6,771 bases of DNA from Planctomycetota bacterium (GTDB lineage Bacteria; Planctomycetota; Planctomycetia; Pirellulales; Pirellulaceae), in NCBI GenBank assembly GCA_024274855.1, contig JAJSAJ010000689.1, forward strand, positions 1 through 6,771, read 5' to 3'. The translations under genes and the position numbers were made by a program. Of this stretch, positions 4,934 through 6,771 are shown piece after piece. A model generated the notes under the pieces. It ran no database searches. It was not told the origin of the DNA and was given only the letters and a program-made list of their open reading frames with translations. The number at the start of each line of letters is the position of its first letter. The stretch's first letter is position 1.

Positions 4934-6751
4934 TCAGATGTCGTTTAGGTTCAACTGGTCGATGCAACTTTGCGGGATCCACCCTTCTGATGTCCAGCCA
5001 CGCCCCGTATTGTAGGCCCGGACGGCATTCTGGAAACGGGCGCGGCTGAGGTAGGCAGCCGGATCGTCCGGCAGCGGTTGTTCGAAAAAACGTTCGGGAA
5101 GCGTATCTTCCGCCGGGCTCCAGCCGGACTGGATGTTGAATAGTTTTTTTGACGTGACAATACGGTTGGCCGTTGTGTGAAGCTCATTGCTTGTCACTTG
5201 CCAGCCGGTCACGAATTGGAGGATCTGTGCGATCGACTCGGTAATGTCCGGCAGCGCTCGGCGCAGGAACTTGCACAAGATCAGTGAATCGAGCAATGCC
5301 GATTGATTCTCGGTTTCAATGGCTCGCAGCACGGTGTTTGGGGTCAGATCTCGTCGGTCGACGTGAGGTGAAAAATCAACTTCAGCGGCTCCACTGCGAT
5401 TGTGATCGGCGCCCCGCGTAGCCACGGCGAGGCCGAGTGCCAAGGACTGCATCGCTCGAGGTTCGTAGCCGGGTAGTTCCATGCCCTTGACATGGGGCGC
5501 AAATGCCGCGGTGTTGTTACCGAGTCGCTTTGCCAGGATCCGGCTGCCCTCAGCCATCAAGTTGCCCAAACCATCACGCGATGCTGTCAACTCGATTGCT
5601 CGGAGCACGGCTTTCTCCGAGCCGAATTGCAGCCAGGGTGCATCGAGCAACTTTCGTTGGACACATTCCATTGCGAAAGCGATCGTTCCACCGGTGCTGA
5701 TCGTATCGATTCCCAGCTGATCACACCGTTGTGACGCGGCCAATACGATGTCAGGTTCCGTGATGCCGCAGAGCGGTCCCAACGCAAAAAGATTTTCGTA
5801 CTCAACGCGGACCATCGAGTCGTCGGCATTTGTGTCAGGCCTGATCGCATAAGCGTGCTCACACCCGATCGTACACGCAACACACGATCCTCGTGCGCTG
5901 GCGCGTGTTGCCGTGAGGGACTCGGGAGACAGTTGCTCGGAGTCTGGACAGCTGCCCTGCTGGAAGTTTCGAGTCGGAAGGGCATGGAGGCGATTCAGCA
6001 CGGATAAGTTGGCGGCCGTTCCGAGTTCACGATACTTGGCCGTTTCCGGGCCGATCGATCGACTGGCCAGTTCGTGTGCCAAAGCGGCTAATTTTCGGTT
6101 GTCCGCGTAGGCAACGGTTTGCGAGCCACGGAGGAGAATTGCCTTGATGTTCTTGGCTCCGAACATGGCGCCGGTCCCGCCTCGTCCCGCATGACGTCCC
6201 GCATGAGACAGGGTGGCATAACGGACCGTCCGTTCGCCCGCTGGGCCAATGATCGCCGACTGGAAGTCCGAAGAAAACAGTCGTTCGAGCCGCGCCGACG
6301 CGTCTTGGCATTCCATGCCCCAAAGGGACCCTGCCGGCTCCAGGCGGACCTGGCCGTCCTCCACTAGCAAAACCGAGGGCTCGACCGCTCGGCCGCGAAT
6401 GACCATCGCATCGCATCCGCATTGTTTACCGGCGATTGCGAATCGGCCACCCATCAGTGAATCGTTGATTCGGCCCGTGAGCGGGCTCCGGCAGACGATG
6501 GCCAGTCGGGCTGAGGTCGTGATGGGGCTGCCGACTAGCGGGCTGAATGCCAGGACGATTGGCGCCGATGGCTGCAGTGGATCGATGCGGGCACCATCGG
6601 ACTGCATAAGTAAATAGGTGCCCAGCCCGCTTCCACCAAGGAAACCACGTAAGACTTTGCTCGACAATTCAGTCGTCGTTGCCGTCGGCCCGCTCAAGTC
6701 GATATGGAGGCATCGAGCGTGGTATCCTGGTACTGGTGAAAGTTGTGACAT
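4934..6751 (-). CDS. aor: Tungsten-dependent aldehyde:ferredoxin oxidoreductase family protein
   Basis: The 605-residue product has the normal length and full architecture of the AOR family, cytoplasmic enzymes that interconvert aldehydes and carboxylates using a tungsten bis-pterin and one [4Fe-4S] cluster, usually with ferredoxin. The N-terminal domain shows FLGGSGLG (37-44), SPITTSARLAIVCRSPLTGRI (75-95) and GRGGTGAMFGAKNIKAI (189-205). The cluster ligands are C290-x2-C293-x3-C297 and C493 in DSLILCKF, matching the Pyrococcus furiosus AOR pattern in order and spacing. VEYENLFALG (E317/E319) and TRGADHNRS (H450) match active-site regions. No export signal is seen. The ATG at 6751 is chosen because the conserved N-terminus follows soon after; the preceding purine stretch GAAAAGAA is a weak ribosome binding site. 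It is upstream of and co-oriented with fwdD and fhcB, suggesting one transcription unit despite the 199-nt gap. The aldehyde substrate cannot be told from sequence; formaldehyde is attractive given the C1 neighbours. Confidence 0.92.
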   Translation of the reverse strand: MSQLSPVPGYHARCLHIDLSGPTATTTELSSKVLRGFLGGSGLGTYLLMQSDGARIDPLQPSAPIVLAFSPLVGSPITTSARLAIVCRSPLTGRINDSLMGGRFAIAGKQCGCDAMVIRGRAVEPSVLLVEDGQVRLEPAGSLWGMECQDASARLERLFSSDFQSAIIGPAGERTVRYATLSHAGRHAGRGGTGAMFGAKNIKAILLRGSQTVAYADNRKLAALAHELASRSIGPETAKYRELGTAANLSVLNRLHALPTRNFQQGSCPDSEQLSPESLTATRASARGSCVACTIGCEHAYAIRPDTNADDSMVRVEYENLFALGPLCGITEPDIVLAASQRCDQLGIDTISTGGTIAFAMECVQRKLLDAPWLQFGSEKAVLRAIELTASRDGLGNLMAEGSRILAKRLGNNTAAFAPHVKGMELPGYEPRAMQSLALGLAVATRGADHNRSGAAEVDFSPHVDRRDLTPNTVLRAIETENQSALLDSLILCKFLRRALPDITESIAQILQFVTGWQVTSNELHTTANRIVTSKKLFNIQSGWSPAEDTLPERFFEQPLPDDPAAYLSRARFQNAVRAYNTGRGWTSEGWIPQSCIDQLNLNDI

Positions 6752-6771
6752 CGGTTCTTTTCAGTAGGCGA

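Noticed and set aside
4713..4982. Minus-strand 89-codon frame spanning the aor-fwdD gap
   Set aside because: It overlaps both the aor 3' end and the fwdD start and reads straight through the two hairpins, which create its repeated NGRPRPF/DGRPRPS-type peptides; it is best explained as repeat translation.

Overview
The window looks like chromosomal DNA of a planctomycete. This is inferred from gene content: archaeal-type methanofuran/tetrahydromethanopterin C1 genes in a bacterial setting, a DinB-family protein, a secreted TPR protein, and a short hairpin repeat whose conceptual reading contains EGEAPAEP, a peptide I recall as common in spurious planctomycete ORFs. No rRNA, tRNA, insertion sequence or CRISPR array was seen.

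Layout. The minus strand carries the C1/tungsten genes. Reading in their direction of transcription, a tungsten-type aldehyde ferredoxin oxidoreductase (aor, 6751-4934) is followed after a 199-nt gap by a small molybdopterin-dinucleotide-binding protein of the FwdD type (4734-4402). After 20 nt comes the formylmethanofuran dehydrogenase B subunit (fhcB/fwdB, 4381-3056). The A subunit (fhcA/fwdA, from 1406, running off the left edge) has the same orientation but is separated from fhcB by about 1.65 kb. That interval holds two plus-strand genes: an intact DinB-family gene (1893-2399) and a secreted TPR protein (2467-2878) that appears to be broken by a one-base frameshift. The TPR gene and fhcB converge on a 177-nt gap containing a tandem 46-bp hairpin repeat. 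fhcA and the DinB gene diverge from a 486-nt gap with no convincing gene.

How the genes may work together. FhcA is the amidohydrolase half of the complex that interconverts formyl-methanofuran (or methylofuran) and formate. FhcB is the molybdopterin-type half. In Methylorubrum extorquens the FhcB homologue is described as having lost its redox cofactors, so that complex is purely hydrolytic. Here FhcB keeps the four N-terminal cysteines expected for a [4Fe-4S] cluster and the Cys-His pair that binds the metal in the archaeal tungsten enzyme. A separate FwdD-like pterin-binding subunit is encoded just upstream. The neighbouring AOR also keeps all four cluster cysteines. The most interesting reading is therefore a bacterial Fhc complex that may still be redox active, encoded with a second tungsten enzyme that could share cofactor supply and ferredoxin.

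Non-coding structure worth noting: two tandem near-perfect hairpins between aor and fwdD, a 12-bp palindrome overlapping the fhcB ribosome binding site, and the two hairpin repeats between the convergent genes.
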